Source of the DNA: Paeniglutamicibacter sp. Y32M11
Lineage (GTDB): Bacteria; Actinomycetota; Actinomycetes; Actinomycetales; Micrococcaceae
Assembly (NCBI RefSeq): GCF_019285735.1
Contig: NZ_CP079107.1
Location: 3,968,001-4,032,000 of the forward strand
DNA length: 64,000 bases
Reading direction: 5' to 3'
Part shown: positions 16,790 to 27,623 of the stretch, one piece after another
Layout: every line of letters starts with the position of its first letter
Numbering within the stretch: position 1 is the first letter of the stretch
Translations under genes and position numbers: made by a program
The notes under the pieces: model-generated
What the model was told of the DNA's origin: nothing
What the model saw: the letters and a program-made list of their open reading frames with translations, nothing else
Database searches by the model: none

Positions 16790-17938
16790 TTACGCGGGGG
16801 CCGCGTGGGTGGCCAGGAATTCTTCGGCCAAGAGGGTTGCCGCCCGTTGCACAAGTGGTCCACCCTCACTCATGCAACGGGCAACATCGTCTTCCAGCTC
16901 CAGCAGCGACCGCACCGCGGTGAAGCCCGCGTCGGTTGCCTGCTCGGCGGAAAGTTGGTTGCGCCCACAAATTGCGTAGACGGGAATGCCGTGGGCGGCG
17001 GCCAGCTGGGCCACGCCCACCGGGGTCTTGCCCTCCAGCGACTGGGTGTCCAGGCTGCCCTCGCCGGTGAACACCGCGACGGCCCCGGACAGCGCCTTTT
17101 CCAGACCGGTCAGCTCCAGCACCACGTCGATGCCGCGGCGCCGGGTGGCTCCCAGCACGGCCATCGCGGCGAAGCCCACGCCGCCGGCGGCCCCGGCACC
17201 CGGGGATGCGGCAAGAGCGTTGCTGCGTTTGGTGCCCAGTTCGCGGACCAGCACCCGAGCCCAACGGCCCAGCGCCGCATCGAGCTCCCGCACCTGTTCC
17301 GGGTCTGCGCCCTTTTGCGGGGCGAAGACCGCGGCGGCGCCGTTGGAGCCCGTGAGCGGGTTCTCCACATCGGCCGCGAGCGTGAAGGAGGTCGAGGCGA
17401 TGCGGGAATCGAGACCGGACAGGTCCACCGTCTCAAGGGAGGCCAGCGGGCCGCCGCCGCGTGGATTTTCCGCACCCTGGGCATCAAGTAGCCGAACGCC
17501 GAGCCCCTGAAGCATGCCGGCCCCGCCGTCGGTGCAGGCGCTTCCACCGACGCCGAGGATGATCTGGGTTGCGCCGGCGTCCAGTGCGGCGATGATCAGT
17601 TCCCCGGTACCGAAGCTGGTCGCCCCCAAGGGGTCGGGGGTGCCGCCGGGCAGCCGGTCCAGGCCCGAGGCCTCGGCCATCTCCACGACGGCCATCTGGC
17701 CCTTGATCCCGAACGCGGCGCGCACCGGCTCCCCGGTGGGGCCAGTGACCGTGGCATGGTGTCGAGTGAAGCCGCATTCGACGGCGGCCGCGAGGGTCCC
17801 CTCCCCGCCGTCGGCCACGGGCACCACCACGGTGTGTGCCTCCGGCAGGGCCGTACGCACCCCCGCCTCGATGGCGGCGGCAACCTGCGCCCCGGTGAGC
17901 GATCCCTTGAACTTGTCCGGTGCCACTACTACCAACAT
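16790..17938 (-). CDS. glxK: Glycerate kinase
   Basis: A 382-residue class I glycerate kinase that phosphorylates D-glycerate formed by the glyoxylate carboligase route. The N-terminal VVAPDKFKGSLTGAQVAAAI is the family hallmark. PVADGGEGTLAA, LGVGGSACTDGGAGMLQGLG and FTGEGSLDTQSLEGKTPVG follow in order. It lies in the glyoxylate operon, 28 bp after gcl. Confidence 0.94.
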   Translation of the reverse strand: MLVVVAPDKFKGSLTGAQVAAAIEAGVRTALPEAHTVVVPVADGGEGTLAAAVECGFTRHHATVTGPTGEPVRAAFGIKGQMAVVEMAEASGLDRLPGGTPDPLGATSFGTGELIIAALDAGATQIILGVGGSACTDGGAGMLQGLGVRLLDAQGAENPRGGGPLASLETVDLSGLDSRIASTSFTLAADVENPLTGSNGAAAVFAPQKGADPEQVRELDAALGRWARVLVRELGTKRSNALAASPGAGAAGGVGFAAMAVLGATRRRGIDVVLELTGLEKALSGAVAVFTGEGSLDTQSLEGKTPVGVAQLAAAHGIPVYAICGRNQLSAEQATDAGFTAVRSLLELEDDVARCMSEGGPLVQRAATLLAEEFLATHAAPA

Positions 17939-17966
17939 GTGCCGCCCCCTCTCGTGTTGTTCTTGC

Positions 17967-19772
<1,806 letters not shown>

Positions 19773-19902
19773 GGTGTAGTGCTCCTTGTATCAGTCCCCC
19801 GTGCTCCGGCGCAGGCCAGTCGGGGGTGGGATGAAGTGTGGTGTACCGGGCCCCGTGCGGTGTTCGCCGCGCAGGATCCGGGAAGGTGGGCGGTGCTTAG
19901 TG

Positions 19903-20820
19903 CTAGTTGACGGCCACTGGTTCGGCCGGTACGTCGGCGGATCCGCTGAGGCGTTGTACGCCGCGGAAGAGTCCGGAGTGGTCCAGGGCGCCGTCGCCGC
20001 TGGCCACGGTGGAGGCCACCAGCTGGGCGACGAGTGCGCCAAGTGGAAGCACGACTCCTGCCTCGCGGGCAGCGGAGGTCACGATGCCCATGTCCTTGTG
20101 GTGGAGGGCCAGGCGGAAACCGGGCTCGAAGGACCGGTCGAGGATCTTCTGGCCCTTCTGGTCCAGGACCTTGGAGCCGGCGAGCCCGCCGCCCAGAACC
20201 ATGAGGGCGGCGTCGGTGTCGACGCCGTAGGCCTCAAGGAATACCACGGCCTCGGACAACGCCTGGATGTTCGCCGCCACGATCAGCTGGTTGGCTGCCT
20301 TGACGGTCTGGCCGGACCCCGAGGGACCCACCAGCACAATGGTCTTGCCCACGGCGTTGAAGACCTCCGACGCGTCAGCGAAGTCTGCTTCCTCGCCGCC
20401 GACCATGATGGAGAGGACACCGCCGATGGCCCCGGCCTCACCGCCGGAGACCGGGGCGTCAAGCGGGCGGATGCCCGCGGCACGGGCCTCATCGGATAGA
20501 CGCGCAGCCACGTCCGGACGGATGGAGGAGTTATCGATCCACAAGGCGCCTGCCTTGGCATGGGCGAAGACGCCCGCCTCGCCGGTGACCACGGATTCGA
20601 CGTCAGCCGAATCCGGAACCATGGTGATGACGACGTCGGCGTCGGTGACTGCCTCGGGGATCGAGCCGGAGCCCTTGCCGCCCGCGGCCACGAGTTCAGC
20701 GGTCTTTTCCGGACTGCGGTTGTAACCGGTGACCTCGAAGCCTGCCTTGGCGAGGTTGATGGCCATCGGAAGGCCCATGATGCCCAGGCCGATGAATGCG
20801 ATCTTTTGCGTGCTCGACAT
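19903..20820 (-). CDS. glxR: Tartronate semialdehyde reductase
   Basis: A 305-residue beta-hydroxyacid dehydrogenase that reduces tartronate semialdehyde to D-glycerate with NAD(P)H. It has the Rossmann motif FIGLGIMGLPMAINLAKAG, the substrate motif DAPVSGGEAGAIGG, and the catalytic lysine in GSGQTVKAANQL. It lies between hyi and gcl, consistent with the D-glycerate pathway. The last 20 residues are variable and Pro/Val-rich. Confidence 0.94.
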   Translation of the reverse strand: MSSTQKIAFIGLGIMGLPMAINLAKAGFEVTGYNRSPEKTAELVAAGGKGSGSIPEAVTDADVVITMVPDSADVESVVTGEAGVFAHAKAGALWIDNSSIRPDVAARLSDEARAAGIRPLDAPVSGGEAGAIGGVLSIMVGGEEADFADASEVFNAVGKTIVLVGPSGSGQTVKAANQLIVAANIQALSEAVVFLEAYGVDTDAALMVLGGGLAGSKVLDQKGQKILDRSFEPGFRLALHHKDMGIVTSAAREAGVVLPLGALVAQLVASTVASGDGALDHSGLFRGVQRLSGSADVPAEPVAVN

Positions 20821-20892
20821 GCCGTGCTCCTGAAAAATTGTGTGTTGGTGGCCGGGGTGTGGATAGCCCGATGAAGTACTGCGGGGTGCGGG

Positions 20893-21684
20893 TTAGGCGG
20901 GCTGGCGGATGAGCCAGTTGAAGGCCTCGGAGTGTGCCGCCTTGTATTCAAGGGCGATGCCTCCGGTGTAGCCGAGGTCGCGGGAGCGGGTGATCCAGTC
21001 GCCCAGCGGCAGGGTTCCGGTGCCCGGTGCGCCGCGTCCCGGATCGTCGGCGATCTGGACGTGCCCGAATTCGTGGGCGTGGTCCACGATCAGCTGGGCC
21101 ACGTCATCGCCGTTCACGGCCAGATGGTAGAAGTCGGCGAGCAGCTTGACGTTGGAGGCGCCAGCTGCGTGGACCTTGTCCAATACGAAGAAGGCATCGG
21201 CGGAGGTCTTCAGCGGGTAGGTCGCGGAACCCGAGATCGGTTCAAGCAGTACCGTTCCGCCGATGCGTTCGACGCTCTTGGCGGCTGCGACCAGGTTGGA
21301 AATGGCAAGTTTGTCTTGCGCTTGCCCGTCGATCCCCGGCTGGCGGTTGCCGTAGAGGGCGTTGAAGCCCTTGCATCCGGTGGCTTCGCCGATGGCGGTG
21401 ATCACGTCGATGTTGTTGATGAACTCGGATTCGCGTCCGACCCAGGAAACCAGTCCGCGGTCTCCGGCCGGCATGTCGCCGGCGAAGAAGTTCAGGCCCT
21501 CGAGCGTGACGCCGGCGTTCTTGATGGAGGCGATGAATGCGTCAACCTCGGAGTCGGCGGGTACCGCCGTGGCGAATGGCCACCAGAATTCAACACTGTC
21601 GAAGCCGGCTGCCTTAGCCGCGGCGGCACGCTCAAGCAGGGGGAGCTCGGTGAGCAGGATTGAACAGTTGACGGTGTAGGTCAT
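20893..21684 (-). CDS. hyi: Hydroxypyruvate isomerase
   Basis: A 263-residue TIM-barrel isomerase that interconverts hydroxypyruvate and tartronate semialdehyde. Typical segments are AAAKAAGFDSVEFWWPF, LNFFAGDMPAGDRG, FNALYGNR and LLEPIS. The metal-binding Glu/Asp residues are in the LLEPI and LLADFYH segments. The ATG at 21684 has AAGGAG 6 bases upstream; ATGs further upstream do not. It is the first gene of the leftward allantoin/glyoxylate operon. Confidence 0.93.
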   Translation of the reverse strand: MTYTVNCSILLTELPLLERAAAAKAAGFDSVEFWWPFATAVPADSEVDAFIASIKNAGVTLEGLNFFAGDMPAGDRGLVSWVGRESEFINNIDVITAIGEATGCKGFNALYGNRQPGIDGQAQDKLAISNLVAAAKSVERIGGTVLLEPISGSATYPLKTSADAFFVLDKVHAAGASNVKLLADFYHLAVNGDDVAQLIVDHAHEFGHVQIADDPGRGAPGTGTLPLGDWITRSRDLGYTGGIALEYKAAHSEAFNWLIRQPA

Positions 21685-21708
21685 CTTCGACTCCTTCATG
21701 GTTTCAAT

Positions 21709-21723
21709 TTCCATATTGTGAAA
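21709..21723. promoter_or_regulatory. TTCCA-N5-TGAAA palindrome before hyi
   Basis: The 15-base site TTCCATATTGTGAAA lies 25 bases upstream of the hyi start. The same TTCCA-N5-TGAAA layout recurs at 21885-21899 beside the permease gene, suggesting one regulator controls both arms of the divergon. No regulator gene lies in this divergon; the nearest IclR gene is at 24.8 kb and is divergent from another operon. Confidence 0.5.
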
Positions 21724-21884
21724 TATGTTTATTGCTTGATGAGAACACTAGCGAGTGGTCCGAGTCACTGTCAAGGCGCCCGGGACACAATGTCGCCATC
21801 TCCACGGCCGCTCACCCGACGCCCTACGCCGCCCCCCCGCCACCCCCGCGCGGACCGGTCGGAGCCCGGAAAATTCCACGGTAA

Positions 21885-21899
21885 TTCCACTATATGAAA
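21885..21899. promoter_or_regulatory. TTCCA-N5-TGAAA palindrome before the NCS1 permease
   Basis: TTCCACTATATGAAA matches the site at 21709 in both half-sites and spacing. An extra ATTCCAC half-site lies 11 bases upstream (21873-21879), giving two half-sites with one helical-turn spacing. The site is 87 bases before the permease ATG. Confidence 0.5.
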
Positions 21900-21985
21900 A
21901 CGCTTTTCTTTTACGCGGAATCGTGCCATCATCGACCAACCAAGTAATCCCCGTCACACCCCTGTGGTGAAAGGTACGAGCTCTT

Positions 21986-23506
21986 ATGACCCATCCAGAT
22001 GTGCGCATAGCGACGTCAGAATCCCGCGTCCCGCCAGTGGTCCAGCGCGAACTGAATCCCCATGGACTCAGTGCCTCGCTATACAACAGCGACCTAGCAC
22101 CCACCACCAAGGCGGGAAGGACCTGGTCCAGCTACAGCATCTTCACGCTCTGGGCCAACGACGTCCACTCCCTTGGAAACTACGCATTTGCGATCGGGCT
22201 CTTCGCACTCGGGCTGGGCGGCTGGCAAATCCTGCTGGCTCTGGGCTTCGGCGCACTGTTGCTCTTCGGGCTGTTGAACTTCTCCGGCTTCATGGGCGAA
22301 AAGACCGGCGTCCCGTTCCCGGTCATGAGCCGCATTGCCTTCGGCATCCGCGGCGCCCAGATTCCCGCCTTGCTGCGCGGCGCGGTGGCGATCGCTTGGT
22401 TCGGCATCCAGACGTACCTGGCCTCCGTCGTGCTGGTGGTCATGATCCTGGCCGTGGCACCGTCCGCCGCGAGCCTGAACTCCAACAGCTTGTTGGGCCT
22501 TTCCACGCTCGGCTGGATCTGCTTCGTCGCGCTCTGGGCACTGCAGCTCGTCATCGTCAGCTACGGCATGGAAATGATCCGCAAGTATGAGGCCTTCGCC
22601 GGCCCCGTCATTCTGGTCACCATGGGCGCGCTTGCCGTCTGGATGTTCACCCGGGCCGGCGGCTCCATCGCTTGGTCCACCGGCAACACCAAGACCGGGC
22701 TCGACATGTGGCTCGGCATCCTTGGCGGCGGCGCCCTATGGGTCTCCATCTACGCCACCTTCGTGCTGAACTTCTGCGACTTCACCCGTAGTGCCACGTC
22801 CAAGGGTTCGATCGTGCGCGGCAATTTCTGGGGCATCCCCTTGAACATGCTGCTCTTCGGCGTGATCGTCATGGTCATGACCGGAGCGCAGTTCAAGATC
22901 GACGGCACCATCATCGACAGCCCCTCGGACGTCGTGGCAGCCATCCCAAACACCTTCCTGCTGCTGGCCGCCTCGGCCGCACTGCTGATCCTGACCGTCG
23001 CGGTGAACCTGATGGCTAACTTCGTGGCCCCGATCTACGCGCTGACCAACCTCTTCCCGAAGGTGCTGAACTTCCGCCGTGCCGGCATCATCTCCGGGGT
23101 CATTGGACTGCTGATCCTGCCGTGGAACCTCTACAACTCCCCCGCTGTCATCACCTACTTTCTCGGCGGTCTGGGCGCGCTGCTCGGCCCGCTGTTCGGC
23201 ATCATCATGGCCGACTACTGGATCCTGCGCCGCGCAAAGATCAACATCCCAGACCTCTACCGCAGCACTCCCAAGGGGACCTACTACTTCACCCGCGGGG
23301 TGAACTTCCGTGCCATTCTGGCACTGGGCATCTCGGCGATTGCCGCACTGATACTCGCGTTCTCTCCGTCCCTCGGCCACGTCTCGGCCTTCGCCTGGTT
23401 CATCGGTTCTGCCCTCGGCGCCCTCGTCTACCTAGCTATCGCCAAGCGCGGCCAGGTCCACCAAGACATCGACGGCGAGGCCATCGCCGTGGCCCCCACC
23501 CACTAA
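21986..23506 (+). CDS. NCS1-family allantoin/nucleobase permease
   Basis: A 506-residue nucleobase:cation symporter-1 protein with about 12 helices. The N-terminal ELNPHGLSASLYNSDLAPTTKAGRTW leads into FTLWANDVHSLGNYAFAIG, typical of the Mhp1/PucI group. VPFPVMSRIAFGIRG and AIAWFGIQTYLAS form helix 3, where the Trp of the substrate site is visible. LYNSPAVITYFLGGLGALLGPLFGIIMADYW and the NIPDLYR loop follow. Its place beside a racemase-like gene and across from the allantoin operon suggests allantoin uptake, as for PucI. The 301-bp gap upstream holds the two operators. Confidence 0.9.
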   Translation: MTHPDVRIATSESRVPPVVQRELNPHGLSASLYNSDLAPTTKAGRTWSSYSIFTLWANDVHSLGNYAFAIGLFALGLGGWQILLALGFGALLLFGLLNFSGFMGEKTGVPFPVMSRIAFGIRGAQIPALLRGAVAIAWFGIQTYLASVVLVVMILAVAPSAASLNSNSLLGLSTLGWICFVALWALQLVIVSYGMEMIRKYEAFAGPVILVTMGALAVWMFTRAGGSIAWSTGNTKTGLDMWLGILGGGALWVSIYATFVLNFCDFTRSATSKGSIVRGNFWGIPLNMLLFGVIVMVMTGAQFKIDGTIIDSPSDVVAAIPNTFLLLAASAALLILTVAVNLMANFVAPIYALTNLFPKVLNFRRAGIISGVIGLLILPWNLYNSPAVITYFLGGLGALLGPLFGIIMADYWILRRAKINIPDLYRSTPKGTYYFTRGVNFRAILALGISAIAALILAFSPSLGHVSAFAWFIGSALGALVYLAIAKRGQVHQDIDGEAIAVAPTH

Positions 23507-23552
23507 TCACCGGCATTCCACCGGTTCCACCAGCACCACAGGAGTTTTCCCC

Positions 23553-24299
23553 ATGCGAATTCTGGTCCTCAACGTCAACACCACCGCATCCATGACCCGA
23601 TCCATCGGCGACTCGGCCCGCTCGGCGGCCTCCCCGGGGACCGAGATCATCGAACTGACGCCCAACTTCGGCGCCGACTCCTGCGAGGGAAACTTTGAAA
23701 GCTACCTCGCGGCCATCGCCGTCATGGACAAGGTCGTTAACTACACCGAACCCTATGACGCGGTCATCCAGGCCGGCTACGGCGAACATGGCCGCGAGGG
23801 ACTCCAGGAACTGCTGGACGTACCGGTCGTGGACATCACCGAGGCGGCGGCCTCCACCGCCCAATTCCTGGGGCACAAGTACTCCGTGGTCACCACGCTG
23901 GATAGGACCGTGCCGCTGATCGAGGACCGGCTGAAGTTGGCCGGGCTGTCCGACCGCTGCGCATCGGTGCGCGCCAGTGGGCTGAGCGTGCTTGAGCTGG
24001 AATCGGACGCCGACCGCGCGGTGGCAGCCATCGTTGAGCAGTCGCGCCAGGCGGTTCAACACGACAAGGCCGAGGTCATCGTGCTGGGCTGCGGCGGGAT
24101 GGCGGAACTTGAAACCCAGGTCGCGGCGGCGACCGGGGTACCGATCGTGGACGGAGTGCGGGCAGCCGTCACCATCGCCGAGTCCCTCGTCCGCTTGGGG
24201 CTGAGCACCTCCAAGGTGCGCACCTTTGCAACCCCGCGGCCCAAGGTCATCACCGGCTGGCCCATCACCCAGACAGCAGCCGATCTCATCCGCGGCTAA
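23553..24299 (+). CDS. Asp/Glu/hydantoin racemase family protein (allantoin racemase-like)
   Basis: A 248-residue protein with the two-domain Asp/Glu racemase fold. LVLNVNTTASMTRS at the N terminus and VLGCGGM near residue 180 are family features. The second catalytic cysteine is present in LGCGG, but the first is not: the segment that reads IACFGDPG in hydantoin racemase is here IQAGYGEHG (residues 72-80), with Gly75 where Cys is expected. It may still act on allantoin by a one-base mechanism, or have another role. It is 47 bp after the permease and probably co-transcribed. Confidence 0.85.
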   Translation: MRILVLNVNTTASMTRSIGDSARSAASPGTEIIELTPNFGADSCEGNFESYLAAIAVMDKVVNYTEPYDAVIQAGYGEHGREGLQELLDVPVVDITEAAASTAQFLGHKYSVVTTLDRTVPLIEDRLKLAGLSDRCASVRASGLSVLELESDADRAVAAIVEQSRQAVQHDKAEVIVLGCGGMAELETQVAAATGVPIVDGVRAAVTIAESLVRLGLSTSKVRTFATPRPKVITGWPITQTAADLIRG

Positions 24300-24330
24300 C
24301 GCGGGCGCGAAATAGCCTCACACCCTCGAT

Positions 24331-24377
24331 CCGGGGGCAGCCTTCCCCATACATTTCATGGGCAAGGCTGCCCCCGG
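24331..24377 (+). terminator. Terminator after permease-racemase operon
   Basis: CCGGGGGCAGCCTT (24331-24344) pairs perfectly with AAGGCTGCCCCCGG (24364-24377) and is followed by TGCTTTTG. It lies 31 bases after the racemase-like stop. Confidence 0.7.
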
Positions 24378-24785
24378 TGCTTTTGCGCTGCTGCGACCCA
24401 TGGGTGAATGGAGAATCTTTGGCCATCGCTTGAAACCGCAGGCGTTGATGCACCGGATCACCGCTCGCCCCCCCGGCTCCGTGTCGCTACGCAGCAACCC
24501 CGGGACGATTTCGGTGTGCAAGTGTTGTCAGGCCTTAGGCATCCTACATAACGCCCGGGGATCAGACACCCTGAAGGTGACAGTCCCGCCACCCTCCATC
24601 ATCGGGCGGTGGAACATCGGGCCCGAGCCTCCGTATTCGTTGGCTGAGGTTTCGCATTCATTCAAAATACTCCCCTCTCCCGGTCAAAAGACCGCATGCC
24701 ATCTGCTCAACCCGGACAGAAATCCGCGTCACATCGTGAAGGCTCGGCTAGACAAAGCTACATGGACCGATCAAACCTCATCGAA
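24378..24785. other. Intergenic stretch without recognisable gene
   Basis: These 408 bases separate the allantoin divergon from the IclR gene. Open frames cross the region but lack ribosome sites and resemble nothing I know. No tRNA or transposase segment was found. Confidence 0.5.
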
Positions 24786-25574
24786 TTACGCGCGAATCAG
24801 CAATGCTTCGGACACTCGCCGTGCAGCATTAAGAACCAACGGAGCCATCCGTTCAAGGGGATCCTGCGTCCGGCCCACCAGTGAGATACTGGCCAGCGGT
24901 TTGTGGCGATCACGAACAGATGCGGCCACGCAGGCAACACCATCAAAACTCTCACCTGATTCGTAGGCCAGACCGCCACGACGCCGAATACGGCCAAGCT
25001 CGGCATAGAGCACCTGCGGGTCCTTGATGGTATTCCGAGCGGTTTGCGGCAACCCATCCTTATACAGCTCATCCAAATCTTCGGGGTCCATCCAGGCAAG
25101 CATTGATTTTCCCAGCGCAGTTCCATGAGCCGAATTGCTGCCGCCAACGCGTGACGGAATGGTAACCGCCGACCGCCCACCAAGCTTATCCAAATAGTGA
25201 ATATTCGCTCCGTCGAGCACCGCCAGATGCACCACCATTCCGGTGCGTATTTGCAGATCGTGAAGTAACGGTGCCGCCTCGGCTCGAATGCGACTATTGA
25301 CCGAGTCATGAGTGCGATACTTCATCGTCCGCCAACCCATTCCATATCCCTCTGGCGTATGTTCCACCCAGCCAAACTGGACAAGTTGATCAAGAATACG
25401 GTGCGTCGTCGAACGTGGAAGATTCGTCCGCTCGGTTATTTCGTCGAGCAAGAATTTCGCGTTGAACGGCTCAAAGGCCTCCATTATCAACGTCATCCGA
25501 GCCGCCATCGAGGGCGGCTGGCTTTTTACCGCCGCGGAATAGCCGTCGGTGGGGGTGCTAGTAGCAACACTCAT
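24786..25574 (-). CDS. IclR-family transcriptional regulator
   Basis: A 262-residue regulator. The N-terminal winged helix (FLLDEITERTNLPRSTTHRILDQLVQFGWVEH) is followed by the effector domain with AEAAPLLHDLQIRTGMVVHLAVLDG, SNSAHGTALGKSMLAW and GGLAYESGESFDGVACVAASVRD. GGAGG lies 7 bases before the ATG at 25574. It is divergent from the hydratase-dehydrogenase-aldolase genes, its likely targets. IclR proteins in this position often sense an aromatic or ring-cleavage product; the ligand is not deducible. Confidence 0.9.
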   Translation of the reverse strand: MSVATSTPTDGYSAAVKSQPPSMAARMTLIMEAFEPFNAKFLLDEITERTNLPRSTTHRILDQLVQFGWVEHTPEGYGMGWRTMKYRTHDSVNSRIRAEAAPLLHDLQIRTGMVVHLAVLDGANIHYLDKLGGRSAVTIPSRVGGSNSAHGTALGKSMLAWMDPEDLDELYKDGLPQTARNTIKDPQVLYAELGRIRRRGGLAYESGESFDGVACVAASVRDRHKPLASISLVGRTQDPLERMAPLVLNAARRVSEALLIRA

Positions 25575-25827
25575 CAAAAACCTCCGGGAAGAAGAAAATC
25601 ACCCTCCGACTTATGGAGTGGCGAACCATACATTGACCAAAACCCTCGTGGGGCCGCTAAGAAACCACATGCATTGTGACGCGCAGCACACGATAATGAT
25701 TTTCACTGTACACCTCACTACAGAGCGGGGCTAGTGCCTTGTCTCACATTTCATCCCGCTCTCCGGGATCTTCCGCTCAAGGCATTCTCTTGCCACGCAA
25801 TACTGGGGCTTCACCCAGGGAGGACGG

Positions 25828-26643
25828 ATGACAACGATCACCGAAATGGCAACCGCCAACATGGCGGGTCTTGCCGATATGGCCAAGCGACTACGCGATG
25901 CCGAAAACAACAACTTGGCCATTAAGCCAATCCGCGACGAGCTAGCCCTCGGCGGTATCGATGCCGCCTACCGCGTGCAGCAACTCAACGAAGATTACTG
26001 GGTCACTCAGGGGCGTCGGGTGGTGGGCCGCAAGATTGGTCTCACATCCAAAGCTGTTCAGGTCCAAATGGGCGTCGACCAGCCCGACTTCGGGGTTTTG
26101 TTCGCGGACATGTGTCTAGCCGACGGCGAAAGCATTGGTCTCGGGGAAGTCCTACAGCCACGCGTGGAAGCCGAAGTCGCTCTGGTGCTCAAGCATGATT
26201 TGTCTAACCCCGACACCACCATGAATGAGCTCATCGCCGCCATCGATCACTTGCTCCCATCCATCGAAGTAGTTGGGTCGCGAATCAACGACTGGGACAT
26301 CTCGATCCTTGACACCATCGCCGACAACGCATCATGTGGACGGATCGTCACCGGCACCGTTCCGGTTCTGCCCTCAGCACTGGAGCTGGGCGCGGCAGGA
26401 ATGGTCATGGAAGTCAACGGGAAAGTAGCGTCCGTTGGCTCGGGAGCCGCATGTCTCGGACATCCATATCGCGCTGCACTCTGGCTTGTGCGACGCATGG
26501 CCGGGCTTGGCAGACCCGTTCGCGCCGGGGAGATATTGATGACCGGAGCCTTAGGCCCCATGGTCAACTTCCCCCCGGGCTCAAACGCACTTGTAACCAT
26601 TCAGGGCCTTGGCCAGGTCCGCATCACGCATGAGGAGAAGTAA
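25828..26643 (+). CDS. hsaE: 2-hydroxypenta-2,4-dienoate hydratase (HsaE/MhpD-like)
   Basis: A 271-residue hydratase of the fumarylacetoacetate-hydrolase-like fold that adds water to 2-hydroxy-dienoates formed after meta-cleavage. [27 protein letters not shown] and [11 protein letters not shown] carry the metal ligands; [12 protein letters not shown] and [11 protein letters not shown] are family-typical. GGGAGG precedes the ATG. It is first in an E-G-F gene order as in mycobacterial steroid clusters, but the same order occurs in mhpD-F-E, so the symbol rests on the steroid context. Its stop overlaps the next start (TAATG). Confidence 0.88.
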   Translation: MTTITEMATANMAGLADMAKRLRDAENNNLAIKPIRDELALGGIDAAYRVQQLNEDYWVTQGRRVVGRKIGLTSKAVQVQMGVDQPDFGVLFADMCLADGESIGLGEVLQPRVEAEVALVLKHDLSNPDTTMNELIAAIDHLLPSIEVVGSRINDWDISILDTIADNASCGRIVTGTVPVLPSALELGAAGMVMEVNGKVASVGSGAACLGHPYRAALWLVRRMAGLGRPVRAGEILMTGALGPMVNFPPGSNALVTIQGLGQVRITHEEK

Positions 26644-27623
26644 TGGAAAACCAGACACGTTGGCCCGTGGCCATCATCGGCTCGGGTAACATCGGCACCG
26701 ACCTGATGATCAAGGTCATCCGCGGTTCCTCCCGGCTCGAGATGGGGGCCATGGTTGGCATCGATCCCGATTCCGATGGGCTGCGACGCGCAGCATCTTT
26801 TGGTGTTCCAACCACCGCCGAGGGCATCGAAGGACTGCTCAAACTACCGAATTTCAAAGACATTAAGGTGGTCTTTGACGCAACAAGCGCCTCGGCACAC
26901 CGTGCAAACTGGGAGCTGCTCAAGGAAACCGGAGTTCGGGTACTGGACTTGACCCCGGCGGCCATCGGCCCCTCATGCATCCCGGTGGTCAACATGGAAG
27001 ACCACCTAGAAGAGACCAATCTGAACATGGTTACGTGTGGAGGCCAGGCAACGGTTCCCGTGGTGGCCGCCATCTCTGAGGTAGCCGCGGTACGTTACGC
27101 CGAGATTGTCTCCTCGGTCTCCTCGCGTTCTGCCGGCCCCGGTACCCGAGCCAACATCGATGAGTTCACCGAAACCACCTCCGAAGCATTAGTTCAGGTC
27201 GGTGGAGCCGAAGAAGGTAAAGCCATCATGATACTGAATCCTGCCGAACCTCCCATGCTGATGCGCAATACCGTATATGCCCTAGTCGAAGGCGAACAGA
27301 ACCACAACGCGCTGAAAGATTCCATCGAAAAGATGGTTGCCAAGGTGCAGAAATATGTCCCAGGCTACCAACTCAAGCAGGCAGTTCAGTTTGAAGTTTT
27401 CGGCGAGGGATCCCCGCTCTATCTGCCGGGTTCTGGCGAATTCCGTGGCACTCGCATCACCGTCATGCTCGAGGTCACCGGTGCGGCACATTACCTGCCG
27501 GCCTACGCGGGCAACCTAGATATTATGACGTCCGCCGCCATGGCCGTGGCCGAGCGTTGGGCCGAAAACGCCGGAATCAAAAACCAATTCGCCGAAGCTA
27601 CTTTGCAGGAGGTAGGAGCGTGA
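26643..27623 (+). CDS. hsaG: Acetaldehyde/propanal dehydrogenase (acylating)
   Basis: A 326-residue acylating aldehyde dehydrogenase that turns the aldehyde released by the aldolase into acyl-CoA with NAD+. It has the Rossmann motif [13 protein letters not shown], the catalytic cysteine in [13 protein letters not shown] (about residue 130), and [12 protein letters not shown], which contacts the nicotinamide. It works as a channelling complex with the aldolase encoded next (4-base overlap at the junction). In a steroid pathway the aldehyde would be propanal; in a phenylpropanoid pathway acetaldehyde. Confidence 0.92.
   Translation: MENQTRWPVAIIGSGNIGTDLMIKVIRGSSRLEMGAMVGIDPDSDGLRRAASFGVPTTAEGIEGLLKLPNFKDIKVVFDATSASAHRANWELLKETGVRVLDLTPAAIGPSCIPVVNMEDHLEETNLNMVTCGGQATVPVVAAISEVAAVRYAEIVSSVSSRSAGPGTRANIDEFTETTSEALVQVGGAEEGKAIMILNPAEPPMLMRNTVYALVEGEQNHNALKDSIEKMVAKVQKYVPGYQLKQAVQFEVFGEGSPLYLPGSGEFRGTRITVMLEVTGAAHYLPAYAGNLDIMTSAAMAVAERWAENAGIKNQFAEATLQEVGA

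Noticed and set aside
24358-24966. Plus-strand frame of 202 codons after the racemase-like gene
   Set aside because: It starts inside the terminator hairpin, runs into the antisense strand of the IclR gene and shows no recognisable domain.
25666-25678. CACA-N5-TGTG palindrome between the IclR gene and hsaE
   Set aside because: Short half-sites and no second copy; such symmetry is expected by chance in a 250-base region.
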